A stretch of 64,000 nucleotides of DNA from Glutamicibacter uratoxydans. Its GTDB lineage: Bacteria; Actinomycetota; Actinomycetes; Actinomycetales; Micrococcaceae. The notes beneath the pieces are model-generated. The model did no database searches, was not told the DNA's origin, and was given only the letters and a program-made list of their open reading frames with translations. This document shows positions 46,027 to 55,600 of this stretch, one piece after another. Position 1 is the stretch's first letter; each line of letters starts with the position of its first letter. Both the position numbers and the translations under genes were made by a program. The stretch lies in assembly GCF_006539925.1 (NCBI RefSeq), contig NZ_BJNY01000014.1:1-64000 (forward strand), given 5' to 3'.

Positions 46027-46784
46027 GATGCGGCTTCCGGACGGCTGGCAGGGGGCAAGATCAACTGGCGGAAGAACCTGGCGGATTCCTCGAAAATCTG
46101 GTCCGCGTCATAGTCCAGGGTTGCCACGTGCTTGGAATGCAGCAGCTGATGATGTTCGACCAAAACCCCCTGCCGCAGCCCACTGGACAGGGCCCGCACG
46201 GAATCTTCGGACACGATGTTGTCCACCGTCGAACGGAACAGCTGCACCGGTGCGGTCACCAGCCCCAACCGGCTGCGGGTCTGGGCGAAAAGCTTGTACA
46301 GTTCTTCCACTGCAGCCACCGGAGTGCGCTCATAGGCCTGTTCATCGGCTCCGCGCTTGGCAATGTCGTTGCTGATGGGTTCCACGGACTTCACGACATG
46401 CTTCAGCCACTTCGTGAACGGAGCCAGCTTGCTGTCAACGACTAGTCCGGGATTAACCAAGGAGACACCGGCGACGTTCCGGCGGGTTGCCAGATGCAGG
46501 GCCAGCGCACCGCCCATGGACAGGCCGGCGACGAAGACGCGGTCATGGCCGGCGGCGAGCTGGTCAAATGCCTGCTCTGTAGCCTGAATCCACTGTCCGA
46601 ATTCGACGCCGATCATATCTTTCCACTGCGTTTCATGGCCGGGCAGCACAGGGCAGGAAGTTTCGAATCCGGCATCCTGCAAATACTGCGCCCATGGCTT
46701 CATCGCCGTCGTCGACCCGGTAAAACCATGGATCAGCAGCACTGCGGGCTGCATGGACTTTGGCGCATCGTGGTCTTGATTCAT
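46023..46784 (-). CDS. alpha/beta-hydrolase, carboxylesterase/monoacylglycerol lipase type
   Basis: A 253-residue serine hydrolase. The oxyanion loop HGFTGST is near residue 20, the nucleophile elbow AGLSMGGA near 92, an acid residue lies in STVDNIVSED near 190, and the histidine in LLHSKHVATLDYD near 220. The pattern fits Est30-like carboxylesterases. There is no signal peptide, so it is cytoplasmic. Its gene is divergent from the plsC-like acyltransferase gene, again pointing to lipid or ester turnover. Substrate unknown. Confidence 0.87.
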   Translation of the reverse strand: MNQDHDAPKSMQPAVLLIHGFTGSTTAMKPWAQYLQDAGFETSCPVLPGHETQWKDMIGVEFGQWIQATEQAFDQLAAGHDRVFVAGLSMGGALALHLATRRNVAGVSLVNPGLVVDSKLAPFTKWLKHVVKSVEPISNDIAKRGADEQAYERTPVAAVEELYKLFAQTRSRLGLVTAPVQLFRSTVDNIVSEDSVRALSSGLRQGVLVEHHQLLHSKHVATLDYDADQIFEESARFFRQLILPPASRPEAAS

Positions 46785-46798
46785 TGCATCCCCCTACA

Positions 46799-46827
46799 TT
46801 GACTGCAATCTCCCTCGAGCGTAGTGC
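46799..46827 (+). promoter_or_regulatory. predicted promoter of the acyltransferase gene
   Basis: TTGACT (46799-46804), 17-base spacer, TAGTGC (46822-46827), ~90 bases before the GTG start. It lies in the short divergent gap with the esterase gene. Confidence 0.5.
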
Positions 46828-46918
46828 ACAATTGAAGGGTGCGGACCCGCATTGCGGTCAACTTTCGCGATGAGAGGACCGTGCAAGGCTTGAAGACGAG
46901 AAAAGGAATCGCCGCACC

Positions 46919-47593
46919 GTGCTTTACGACTTTCTGAAACGATTCGCTGTCAGACCATTGCTGCGGATCTTCTTCAAGATCGAGATTCAAGGCCTCAACA
47001 ATATTCCGGACTCGGGCGGGGCCATTCTCGCGTCCAACCACTTGTCTGTGAGCGATTCCGTTTTCCTCCCTGCTTCATTGGAACGGCCCGTCGTCTTCTT
47101 GGCGAAGGATGACTACTTCAACGGCAAGGGGCTCAAGGGCCGCTTTGTTGCCTGGTTCTTTCGCAACATCAACCAATTGCCGATGGACCGTTCCGGAGGC
47201 CAAAAATCCGCCGCCTCGCTGGCCAGCGCCAACGTCGCTTTGGCTGAAGGCAAGCTTTTGGGGATCTATCCAGAAGGCACGCGCTCGCCGGACGGACGCT
47301 TGTACCGGGCAAAGCTCGGGGTAGCCAAGCTCGCATTGGAAACCGGCGTTCCGGTCATTCCCATCGCCATGATCAACACTGACAAAGTGCAGCCCATTGG
47401 CCAGCGCCTGCCGCATCCGGGACGCATCGGCATTAAGATCGGCAAGCCGCTGGACTTTTCGCACCTGAAGAACGAGGCAGGCAACCCGATCGTGATGCGA
47501 CAGGTAGCCGACGAAATCCGCAAGGCCATCAATGTTCTCTCAGGACAGGTCTATGCCGACGTGTATGCGCCAAGCAAGGCCAAGAAGAAGTAG
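46919..47593 (+). CDS. 1-acyl-glycerol-3-phosphate acyltransferase (PlsC-like)
   Basis: A 224-residue acyltransferase. The catalytic NHxxxxD box (NHLSVSDS) is near residue 40, the substrate motif YPEGTRSPDG near 118 and the VIPIAMIN strand near 149. Typical for lysophosphatidic acid acyltransferases of phospholipid synthesis. The basic C-terminus (PSKAKKK) may contact membrane. The order acyltransferase-DAHP synthase-kinase resembles Rv2182c-aroG-pknL in mycobacteria. The start is GTG. Confidence 0.88.
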   Translation: MLYDFLKRFAVRPLLRIFFKIEIQGLNNIPDSGGAILASNHLSVSDSVFLPASLERPVVFLAKDDYFNGKGLKGRFVAWFFRNINQLPMDRSGGQKSAASLASANVALAEGKLLGIYPEGTRSPDGRLYRAKLGVAKLALETGVPVIPIAMINTDKVQPIGQRLPHPGRIGIKIGKPLDFSHLKNEAGNPIVMRQVADEIRKAINVLSGQVYADVYAPSKAKKK

Positions 47594-47685
47594 CCGGTTC
47601 CGCGAAGCGCCAGATGGGGAACTGCTCGTGTCCAGTGTTACGTGTGGCTGTTACATTTCACGCGGTGCTTTGGCCCGAAGACACG

Positions 47686-47691
47686 TAGACT
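47686..47691 (+). promoter_or_regulatory. -10 box for a leaderless aroG mRNA
   Basis: TAGACT ends 7 bases before the GTG start of the DAHP synthase gene. No Shine-Dalgarno sequence and no convincing -35 were found. A leaderless mRNA is predicted. Confidence 0.45.
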
Positions 47692-47698
47692 TGTCAAG

Positions 47699-49090
47699 GT
47701 GAGCGAAGTAAACCGAACCCCATTGCCAGGCTCCTCTGTAGCCGGCCCCGCCACCGACCCGCAACTTGATCTGTGGCGTGATCTGCCTATTGCCCAACAG
47801 CCCACCTGGAGTGAGCATCCGGACTATAGTGCCTCAATTGCTGAACTGGGTTCGCGTCCGCCACTGGTATTTGCCGGCGAAGTCGATGTTTTGCGCGAGC
47901 GCCTGGCGCAGGCCGCCCAGGGCAAGGCCTTCTTGCTGCAGGGAGGCGACTGCGCTGAAACCTTCGCAGATGCCACTGCCGACAAGATTTCCGCCCGTGT
48001 TCGCACCATTTTGCAGATGGCCGTTGTGCTGACCTACGGCGCTTCGATGCCAGTGATCAAGATGGGCCGCATGGCTGGCCAGTTTGCAAAGCCTCGTTCC
48101 TCGAACGACGAAACCCGAGACGGCGTTACCCTGCCGGCATTCCGCGGCGACATCGTCAACGGCTACGAGTTCACGCCAGAATCCCGCGCCCACGACCCAA
48201 AGCGCATGGTCCAGGCCTACAACACGTCTTCTGCGACCCTGAACCTGATCCGCGCCTTCACCCAGGGTGGATTCGCCGATCTGCGCAGCGTGCATTCGTG
48301 GAATCGCGGATTTATGGCGAACCCTGCGCATTCGCAGTACGAACAGCTTGCCGGAGAAATCGATTCGGCAATCCGTTTCATGGATGCCTGCGGAGCCGGA
48401 TTCGAGGGACTGACCCGCACTGAGTTCTTTGCATCTCACGAGGCACTGCTGCTCGACTACGAACGAGCGCTGACCCGAACTGATTCACGCACCGGTCTGC
48501 CATACGACACCTCGGGACACTTCCTGTGGATCGGCGAACGCACTCGTCAGCTGGACCATGCACACGTCGACTTCCTTTCGCGTGTGCGCAATCCGATTGG
48601 CGTCAAGCTCGGCCCGAATACTTCGGTCGACGATACGATCGCGCTGATCGACAAGCTCGACCCGAATCGCGAGCCGGGCCGATTGACCTTCATTACGCGC
48701 ATGGGTGCCCAAAACATCCGCGAGAAGCTGCCGAATCTTGTCGAGAAGGTCACCGATACTGGTGCCCAGGTCCTGTGGGTCACCGACCCGATGCATGGAA
48801 ACACCGTAACCAGCAAGAACGGCTACAAGACCCGAAAGTTCGACGACGTCATGGACGAAGTCCGCGGCTTCTTCGAAGTCCACGACTCGCTGGGCACTTA
48901 CCCAGGCGGCGTTCACGTGGAAATGACCGGCGACGATGTGGCAGAATGCCTCGGCGGTGCAGATCCAATCCGCGAGGAAGACTTTGATTCGCTGTACGAA
49001 TCATTGTGCGATCCGCGCTTGAACCATCGCCAGTCCCTGGAAATGGCGTTCTTGGTGTCTTCGGCTCTGCAAAGCCGTGCACGCCGATAG
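47699..49090 (+). CDS. aroG: class II DAHP synthase
   Basis: A 463-residue plant-type 3-deoxy-D-arabino-heptulosonate-7-phosphate synthase, first enzyme of the shikimate pathway. Visible are LLQGGDCAETF near 80 (metal-binding cysteine), VIKMGRMAGQFAKPRSS, the MHGNT metal histidine motif near 365 and a C-terminal GGVHVEMTGDDVAECLGG. Length equals mycobacterial AroG (about 462). The GTG at 47699 (VSEVNRTPL) is preferred because a -10 box lies 7 bases before it and longer versions add an unlikely N-terminus. It supplies the route ending in TyrA. Confidence 0.94.
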   Translation: MSEVNRTPLPGSSVAGPATDPQLDLWRDLPIAQQPTWSEHPDYSASIAELGSRPPLVFAGEVDVLRERLAQAAQGKAFLLQGGDCAETFADATADKISARVRTILQMAVVLTYGASMPVIKMGRMAGQFAKPRSSNDETRDGVTLPAFRGDIVNGYEFTPESRAHDPKRMVQAYNTSSATLNLIRAFTQGGFADLRSVHSWNRGFMANPAHSQYEQLAGEIDSAIRFMDACGAGFEGLTRTEFFASHEALLLDYERALTRTDSRTGLPYDTSGHFLWIGERTRQLDHAHVDFLSRVRNPIGVKLGPNTSVDDTIALIDKLDPNREPGRLTFITRMGAQNIREKLPNLVEKVTDTGAQVLWVTDPMHGNTVTSKNGYKTRKFDDVMDEVRGFFEVHDSLGTYPGGVHVEMTGDDVAECLGGADPIREEDFDSLYESLCDPRLNHRQSLEMAFLVSSALQSRARR

Positions 49091-49106
49091 CTAGCAGCAC
49101 AAAAAC

Positions 49107-49147
49107 AAGGTCCGTTAGCTTTCACTCAGTGAAAGCTAACGGACCTT
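49107..49147. terminator. bidirectional terminator between aroG and the PASTA kinase gene
   Basis: A perfect 19-bp stem (49107-49125 with 49129-49147), loop TCA, followed by TT on the plus strand and a TTG-TTTTTG tract on the minus strand. It separates two convergent genes. Confidence 0.93.
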
Positions 49148-49165
49148 TTGCCGTCTGCGCTCTAC

Positions 49166-51385
49166 CTAAAAGGTGTAGATGGTGACTTCGCTGCCGCGGA
49201 CAGCAGTTTGATTCAAAGGAGTCTGCATGCGGACAGTTTGCGAGAAACCGCCCAGAACATTATGGGTATTCACGCTGAACCCGGCAGCTTCAAGTTCTGC
49301 AACAGCCTGGTCGGCTTCCATTCCGACGACCGAAGGAACTTCGATGTATTCCGGACCCTTGGACAGCCGGATTTCCACAGAGCTGCCGACGTCTGCTGTC
49401 GAAGAAGAAGGAGTCTGCGAGACCACCTGATCTTGCGGAACATCTGAAGAGAAGACGGAATCTCCGGTTTCTAGCTTGAGACCGATCTCTTCAAGTGCGG
49501 TGCGCGCTTCGTCCTCGCTCATGCCCCGCAGATCGGGAATCTGGACCGGAGCGGGTCCCTTCGACACGGTTAAGGTAACCAGATCCTTGCGGGCGATGTT
49601 CTTTCCAGCAGCCGGCGAGGAGCCGATCACTGAGCCTTCCGGGATGTCTGCAGAATATTCGGACTTGCTCTTGTGATTGGCAAAACCGAGGCTCTCAAGC
49701 TCAGCGATAGCGTCGTCAAGCCCCTCGCCCTTGAGTGAGGGGACTTCGAATAGTTCAGGGCCCTGCGAGACGGTCAGGTCCACGCCCTGGAACTTCATGA
49801 TATTCATCCCGGATTCAGGGCGGGTGTCGACGACTCTTCCAATTGCAAGCTCATCATCGTAGGCAGTGGTGACGCGTACAGGAACGCCTTGACCCTCCAA
49901 CTGTGCCACGGCCTGTTCTTGTAATAATCCTGTCAGCGAGGGAATCCTGATGATCGTCCCAGGGCCCTTGCCGAAGAACCAGCCGGCAGACGCTACAAGT
50001 GCGACAACAAAAATCCAGACAAGGGCGATGACGAGTTTCTGCGAACTGCTTTTCGCCTTCTGGAGTCGATGCGTGGGAATCTGCGCTTCTTTGCGCCATT
50101 GTTTCTCTGCCTGCTTTTCAGCTCGTTTCTGCGTCCGAGCTGAAGTACCGGAGGCCAACGACGCATCTGGCTGAATCGTTCGCGCTGAGAGTTCATCAGA
50201 GAATTCTGGGCGCATCATGGCTTCCGTGTGCTTGAGGCGCTCGACATCGAGAGCCCCTGGAGCATGCACCACAGTTGCCTGGGCCTCACGAAGATTCAGT
50301 ACCTCAGTGGCATCCGAGGTAGCGATAACAGACGTAGCTTCTGGGTCAACGCTGTCAGTCCTGGTTGAAGCCTGGGTCAATTGCTCAGACTTTCGAAGGT
50401 GCCACTGCTTTTCACGCTCTTCTTCACGCTCTCGCTGCATCTCGTCAAGGCGCTGCTGCAGGGTCGTGGGCATGTGGGTGATGGCGCGAGGGATGAGGTC
50501 CTCAACGCCGCCGAGGGACTCGGCGTCGAGATCGAGCTGGTCATCGGTCAGCATAGAACGGATCTGTACTACTTCATCTAGCAACAGCCCTGCATTCTGC
50601 GGGCGGCGCTCCGGATCCTTTTCGGTACACCATTGAACCAGCTCGTCAAGGTCTTGGGCCACACCTGGAACTATCGACGAAGGCAGTGGCATGGGCGAGT
50701 CCAAGTGGTGCTTCATCAGGGCTGCGGCATTGGATTCGCTGTAGGGCAAACGCCCTGTAAGCATCTGATAGATCATGATGCCAACTGCGTAGATGTCGCT
50801 GCGCGAATCAGCTGGTGAGCCAGAGACCAATTCGGGGGAGACATGCGACAAAGTGGCAACTAGTGTTGCCGACTGCGTGTGTGCGCTGGCAGCACGGGCT
50901 AGCCCAAAATCAGTAATCTTTACTTCACCCGAATCTGCCAGGAGGACATTCGCCGGCTTCATATCTCGATGAATGATGTCTTCGGCGTGGGCGGCACTCA
51001 GTCCACGGCAAACCTGCTCCAAAACGCTCAAGGTCTGCCGAGGAGTGAACCGTCCGCGTTCGGCGATGACCTGTTCGAGATTTCTACCCCTCACATATTC
51101 CATAACCAGATACACGATGTTGTCGGTGACATTGTGATCACGAATGGAAACTACGTTCGGATGAGTAATATTCGCTGCGATGACGGCTTCAGACTCAAAT
51201 CGCTCGCGAACAGTGGATTCATTGGCAAAATTCTCGTTGAGAATCTTGATGACAACGGCCCGGTGCAGGCGCTTGTCCATCCCGCGATAGATTCGAGACA
51301 TGCCGCCCAAAGCGAGCAGATGGTCGATTCGGTAGCGTTCATCGAGGGTTCTGCCGAGGTTTGGGTCGGTGTGCGCTTGGCTCAA
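49166..51385 (-). CDS. PASTA-domain Ser/Thr protein kinase (PknL/PknB-like)
   Basis: A 739-residue transmembrane kinase. Kinase domain ~12-280: glycine loop LALGGMSRIYRG, VVIKIL lysine, HRDMKPANVLL catalytic loop, DFGLA. An intracellular linker of ~170 residues follows, one membrane helix (VIALVWIFVVALVASAGWFF), then four extracellular PASTA repeats that bind muropeptides in relatives. TTG at 51385 is chosen because GGGGGTGAG lies upstream; a start 18 codons earlier is possible. M. tuberculosis pknL is next to aroG (Rv2178c). GarA is encoded 14 kb away and could be a substrate. Confidence 0.9.
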   Translation of the reverse strand: MSQAHTDPNLGRTLDERYRIDHLLALGGMSRIYRGMDKRLHRAVVIKILNENFANESTVRERFESEAVIAANITHPNVVSIRDHNVTDNIVYLVMEYVRGRNLEQVIAERGRFTPRQTLSVLEQVCRGLSAAHAEDIIHRDMKPANVLLADSGEVKITDFGLARAASAHTQSATLVATLSHVSPELVSGSPADSRSDIYAVGIMIYQMLTGRLPYSESNAAALMKHHLDSPMPLPSSIVPGVAQDLDELVQWCTEKDPERRPQNAGLLLDEVVQIRSMLTDDQLDLDAESLGGVEDLIPRAITHMPTTLQQRLDEMQREREEEREKQWHLRKSEQLTQASTRTDSVDPEATSVIATSDATEVLNLREAQATVVHAPGALDVERLKHTEAMMRPEFSDELSARTIQPDASLASGTSARTQKRAEKQAEKQWRKEAQIPTHRLQKAKSSSQKLVIALVWIFVVALVASAGWFFGKGPGTIIRIPSLTGLLQEQAVAQLEGQGVPVRVTTAYDDELAIGRVVDTRPESGMNIMKFQGVDLTVSQGPELFEVPSLKGEGLDDAIAELESLGFANHKSKSEYSADIPEGSVIGSSPAAGKNIARKDLVTLTVSKGPAPVQIPDLRGMSEDEARTALEEIGLKLETGDSVFSSDVPQDQVVSQTPSSSTADVGSSVEIRLSKGPEYIEVPSVVGMEADQAVAELEAAGFSVNTHNVLGGFSQTVRMQTPLNQTAVRGSEVTIYTF

Positions 51386-51508
51386 CGTGAGCTCACCCCC
51401 GATACATGTTGGGATGCCGAATAGGTGAGGATCACCCACGACTCCTTTCGAACAAGATTACTACCTTTAAATGTACCTAGCTGACCTGAGAAATCCCGGT
51501 TTAAAGTC

Positions 51509-51544
51509 GAAATCCGCCAGCGGTGTCTACCACTGACGGATTTC
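51509..51544 (-). terminator. terminator after whiB1
   Basis: A 16-bp stem (51509-51524 with 51529-51544) with two G-T pairs and a 4-base loop, just past the whiB1 stop on the minus strand and ahead of the kinase gene. It ends TCGAC-TTT on the minus strand. Confidence 0.7.
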
Positions 51545-51587
51545 GTACAGCGTCCCGGGTTGCGAGATTTACCTCGGGCGCAGTCTA

Positions 51588-51836
51588 TTAAGATGCGCGA
51601 CGTGCACGTGCTGCACGGCGCTTTAGAGCACGACGCTCGTCTTCGCTCATGCCACCCCAAACACCAGCATCTTGGCCAGATTCGATTGCCCACTGCAGGC
51701 AGGTTTCGGTGACTTCACATCGACGGCAAACGCTCTTGGCCTCTTCAATCTGTAAGAGGGCCGGACCGGTGTTGCCCACCGGGAAGAATAGTTCCGGGTC
51801 CTTATCCAGACACGCCGCGCGGCTACGCCAATCCAT
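51588..51836 (-). CDS. whiB1: WhiB1-type iron-sulfur regulator
   Basis: An 82-residue Wbl protein. Four cysteines that hold the [4Fe-4S] cluster are C9, C37, C40 and C46. The WhiB1 features DPELFFPVGNTGPA, the GVWGGMSEDERRALKRR turn and the basic C-terminus are present. WhiB1 is an essential nitric-oxide-sensitive regulator that binds the sigma factor SigA in mycobacteria. AAGGAG lies ~12 bases before the ATG. An imperfect CACC-N8-GGTG repeat (51906-51921) is upstream. Confidence 0.93.
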   Translation of the reverse strand: MDWRSRAACLDKDPELFFPVGNTGPALLQIEEAKSVCRRCEVTETCLQWAIESGQDAGVWGGMSEDERRALKRRAARARRAS

Positions 51837-52153
51837 GCTAATTGATGCTCCTTGAAATCTTTGAGGGTAACGAACAGCCTCTCGAATGAACGCACGCTAA
51901 AGAACCACCAAATTTAAGGTGAAGTTCAAGATTGCGGTCCAGTTACCGAAGTGCTCTTCGAATGGTCAGGCGATACGAAGGGGTCATCGTTTTGCCGACC
52001 ACATAAGGTTTTCATGTTACGGGAAAGTAAACAAGGGTCATTCATGCGAAATATGTCGTATTGCCTGAGTGCTTTCTCACATGGATTTCACGTTGCACTT
52101 AGGCTAGTTGACAAGGCTCTGGCTACGTCTCCCGCAGAATTGCAGGGCTACGT
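51837..52153. other. 317-base divergent region between whiB1 and a membrane protein gene
   Basis: No gene is seen. It must hold the whiB1 promoter on the minus strand. The AT-rich inverted repeat CACC-AAATTTAA-GGTG (51906-51921) is a possible binding site. TAGGCT (52100-52105) and TTGACA (52108-52113) are promoter-like but lack well-placed partners. Confidence 0.5.
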
Positions 52154-52603
52154 TTGAGTTCCCGACTCTGGTCGACGAAAATTGTTGACGTGAACAACGA
52201 AGAGACTGAATTTCCCCGACCAACGACCGTTGTCGTCATCGCAGGACTTGTCCTGCTCGAAGCTCTCGCGGTACTGGCCTATGCGGTGAACTACGCGTTC
52301 AACATTTCGGGAGACGGAGCTCTGAACCTAGGCGGCCAGTTATTCATGCTGGCCCTCTGTCTGCTGTTGGCCGTTTGGCAAGGAGCGGTTGCGGTGAACT
52401 TTTTCAAGGGGAAAGCCTTCACCAGAGCACCAATCATCGTTTGGCAGTTGTTCCAGCTGATCCTGTCAGTCTCTTTCCTCAAATCAGACATCATGGGCGT
52501 CATCATCGGGGCTATCCTTTCCATTGCCATCGCTGGAACGATCGTAGTGCTTCTCTTTGCTCCTCAAACTACGAGATTCCTTGGGGACCGCCCGCAGAAC
52601 TAA
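52154..52603 (+). CDS. small integral membrane protein
   Basis: A protein of up to 149 residues with four predicted membrane helices (starting VVVIAGLVLLEALAVLAYAV, then LGGQLFMLALCLLLAVWQG, IIVWQLFQLILSVSF and GVIIGAILSIAIAGTIVVLL). Its end, LLFAPQTTRFLGDRPQN, is typical of small actinobacterial membrane proteins of unknown role. TTG 52154 and GTG 52190 are both possible starts; neither has a good ribosome-binding site. The TAA stop overlaps the convergent FtsK-like stop by three bases (CTAA). Confidence 0.7.
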   Translation: MSSRLWSTKIVDVNNEETEFPRPTTVVVIAGLVLLEALAVLAYAVNYAFNISGDGALNLGGQLFMLALCLLLAVWQGAVAVNFFKGKAFTRAPIIVWQLFQLILSVSFLKSDIMGVIIGAILSIAIAGTIVVLLFAPQTTRFLGDRPQN

Positions 52604-55600
52604 TCTCGACGGATCTCGATGGCGTGCAATTGACCAGAGACTTGAGCCAGTGCACGCCAAGATTCTTTGTCTTCGCCAGTATTCCTGTTTGGTTCAATCG
52701 GCAGGGGCGGCCAGTTCATCGGCTGCAAGTCTTGTGGATGCTCGGCTTCGACTGCGACGACATGACGCTCATCCAGCATTCCTCCTGGAACGCCTAAATC
52801 GAACGCCAAGCGGGGAGACGGCGGAATGAACAATGCCAAGTGGAGTACTTGTGCAGACAAACATGCAATGAGCTGACCAAGCTCTGGAACGGACGTTGAA
52901 GCCAATTCGACGCAGAGAATCGGAGTTTTGTGCACGTCTGCACTATGGCTATTTGCGGCGGCCCATTGGGAAGCTTGTTCAAATGTCGTCAGCAAGTCTG
53001 AGTTCCAGCGCCGGGCAAGAACTCGTGGAAGATTTAATCGTTGGTGCAGCTGTGGACATAAGAAATATGTCGTACCTTCGACGGGAAGCAGATACGGCTC
53101 TGCCGTGAATGACGTCGAACCGAGATACAGTTCAGCGTCGGACATCGTGTTCCGACCGGAGCTGTCCAGCACCCACGATGAAGTTTCTTCATTCCGCTGT
53201 ACCTTGGGATTCTCTGGAACTAGCAACTGAAAAGTAGCCGGTACAGAAGCCGAAGAACAGCGGATGCCACGTCCAACAATTTGGCTGCATGGAGGAATCT
53301 TGGGCCAGGCCATTCTTAGCTGCTCAGTCGCATCGAGCGGAAAATACCATTGTTCTGCACAAAGAGTTGTAGCCTTCAACAGATTTTGATCCCTGTCGAC
53401 GCTGAGAACGAGCCGATATGATGACGTGCTTTGTTGACGAAGCAAGGTCATGAGCACCTCGTCAAACCGCTGAAATGTTCTTGGATCAAGCTGTGCGCAC
53501 AGATTTGCGACGTCGTGAACGAGGACTAATATTTCCTTGTCATCGGACCATGTCTCAATGAAATCGAGTGCTTCGGAGAACTCAAACCTGTTCGTCCCCG
53601 TGACGCAGCGGATATTCGGTGCAGATGCATCCATTCCGACGGGCATAGGTCCAAAAACGATTACCCGGGGATGATGGCTCGCCAGTAACTGAATCAACAG
53701 CCGCCCTCCAGATTCGGGAAGGCCACAAACGAGCAGCCCGCGCGAACTTGCAGGGCCCAAGACCAGTGGGTCGAGAGAACCATTATCCAGATTGTCGAGC
53801 AAACCGCAGAAGATTGAATCGATCTCGTCTGTTGGCGAGGAATCAACTCGGACGTCATAAGCATCGGGCAGTGCTTCTGCGAAGCTCCTGGATGGCCTTT
53901 CGACGTACGACCACTTTTCTTGAATCTGCTGAACGAGTTCCGGGAGCATCGATGAATCGGGATGAGCAGTTGACTCGCCGAAAGTTTTCACCGGTTCGAG
54001 GACCAAGTTGTTGGGGCCGCGCATCGAAAGTACACCGTGCAATTCAGGGGATACCGATAAAGAGAACTGAATGTTCTGGGTCGTGCGGTTGCTCCTTGCC
54101 ACGATTGCGCTACCTGGATCGACTAGATTGGCAGCTGCCGTGCTGCCAACCAGCTCCAATGACTCCGCAGCATCTTTTACGCGCAACGCGATGATGGTGT
54201 TGATGTTGGCGCGAGTCTGTCCGCTTACGGCGCCTGCTGCCCGTTGGGTACTGAGTAGAAGGTGCATCCCCAATGAACGTCCTACCGCCGCGAGACGGTC
54301 AATTCGTTCGTTGGCTCTTTGAACCGATTCTATAAATACTCGGAACTCATCAATGACTATCAAAAGACGTGGAAGCATCGGTGCTTCCGGGAGTTTGTAG
54401 TATTCCTCAAGATCGCTGCAGTTGTGGCTCGACAAGATACGTTCGCGCCTAGCCACCTCATGTTCTAGCTGCGCCAGGGTGCGCTGGGCGCTGGGGGCAT
54501 CGAGGTCACTGGCAAAAAGCTGGACCTGAGGAAGATTTCGGAATGCAGCAAGTCCCGCCCCGCCCTTAAAGTCGATGAGCGCGAGGGCCAGCTGTTGTGG
54601 ATCGTAGTTCGCCGCAAGGTCTGAAACTATCCGGCGCAATGCTTCAGACTTTCCCGACCCGGTGGTGCCGCAGATCAATACATGGGGGCCGTCAATATCG
54701 AAATCGAGAAACTGGAAATCATGTTTCTGATCCGTTCCGACGAGAGCTTGGAGCGAGGAGCGACAGCTTGAAGTGGTCCGCTGACGTTTTTCCGGTTCCG
54801 CAAGGTCTACGCATCTTTGGACGATTCTCATGAGTCGATCAGCATTAAGAAGCAGCGGTTGTTCTAAGGTCATCTGAGCGTCGGGAAGCTTGGCTTTTTT
54901 CGTCTGTGGGTTTATCCAAAAATCACTCTTGTTGGACAAGACAGGATTTACCGCCAAAACAAAGGCCCCATCGACGGAACACGGCGTTGTCGTGATGTAG
55001 ATGGTCGTTACTTTCTGCCTTCTATCCGAATTCGAAGCATCAGGGACAAATGAAGACAGAACACCGTTGCGATCCTCATCAGCTTGCTCTGGAGCCATCA
55101 CTTTCTGCTGAACGTTTGCCAACAACATGATTTCAGGTGGCAGCTCGATAAAGGATGGGTCGATGACAAGTGAAACGCCACCGGAGGCAACATGTGGAAT
55201 AAAACGTCCAAGAATTGCGTAAAACAATCCCAGTTGACTCGGATCTTGTTCGCATACGACCTGCCAAGTTTGCGCGCAGACGTGAGCAAATACCGGGGCA
55301 TTATGCAATTCTTTCCATGGCGTGGACCTTGGATTCAACCAGGATTTTTTAGCATGAGAGCGGCGAGTACTTTGGCTGTCAACGCCGGAAAGGTTCCAAG
55401 TGCCTTTCCCGAGCACGAGCGGTGGGAGCTCTTTGGGAAGAATTCCCAGCTCGAGTCGCGTAATTCCAGCAATTAATGAAGGTCCCAGAGGTGAAGCGTA
55501 TTGCGCACGAGCGCGCGATACTTGAACTTGCTGTTTCATAACCTTGCGCTTCCAAAAGCGTCGTTGGGAGAGCATCTCACCAGCAGGGATAAGGCCAAGG

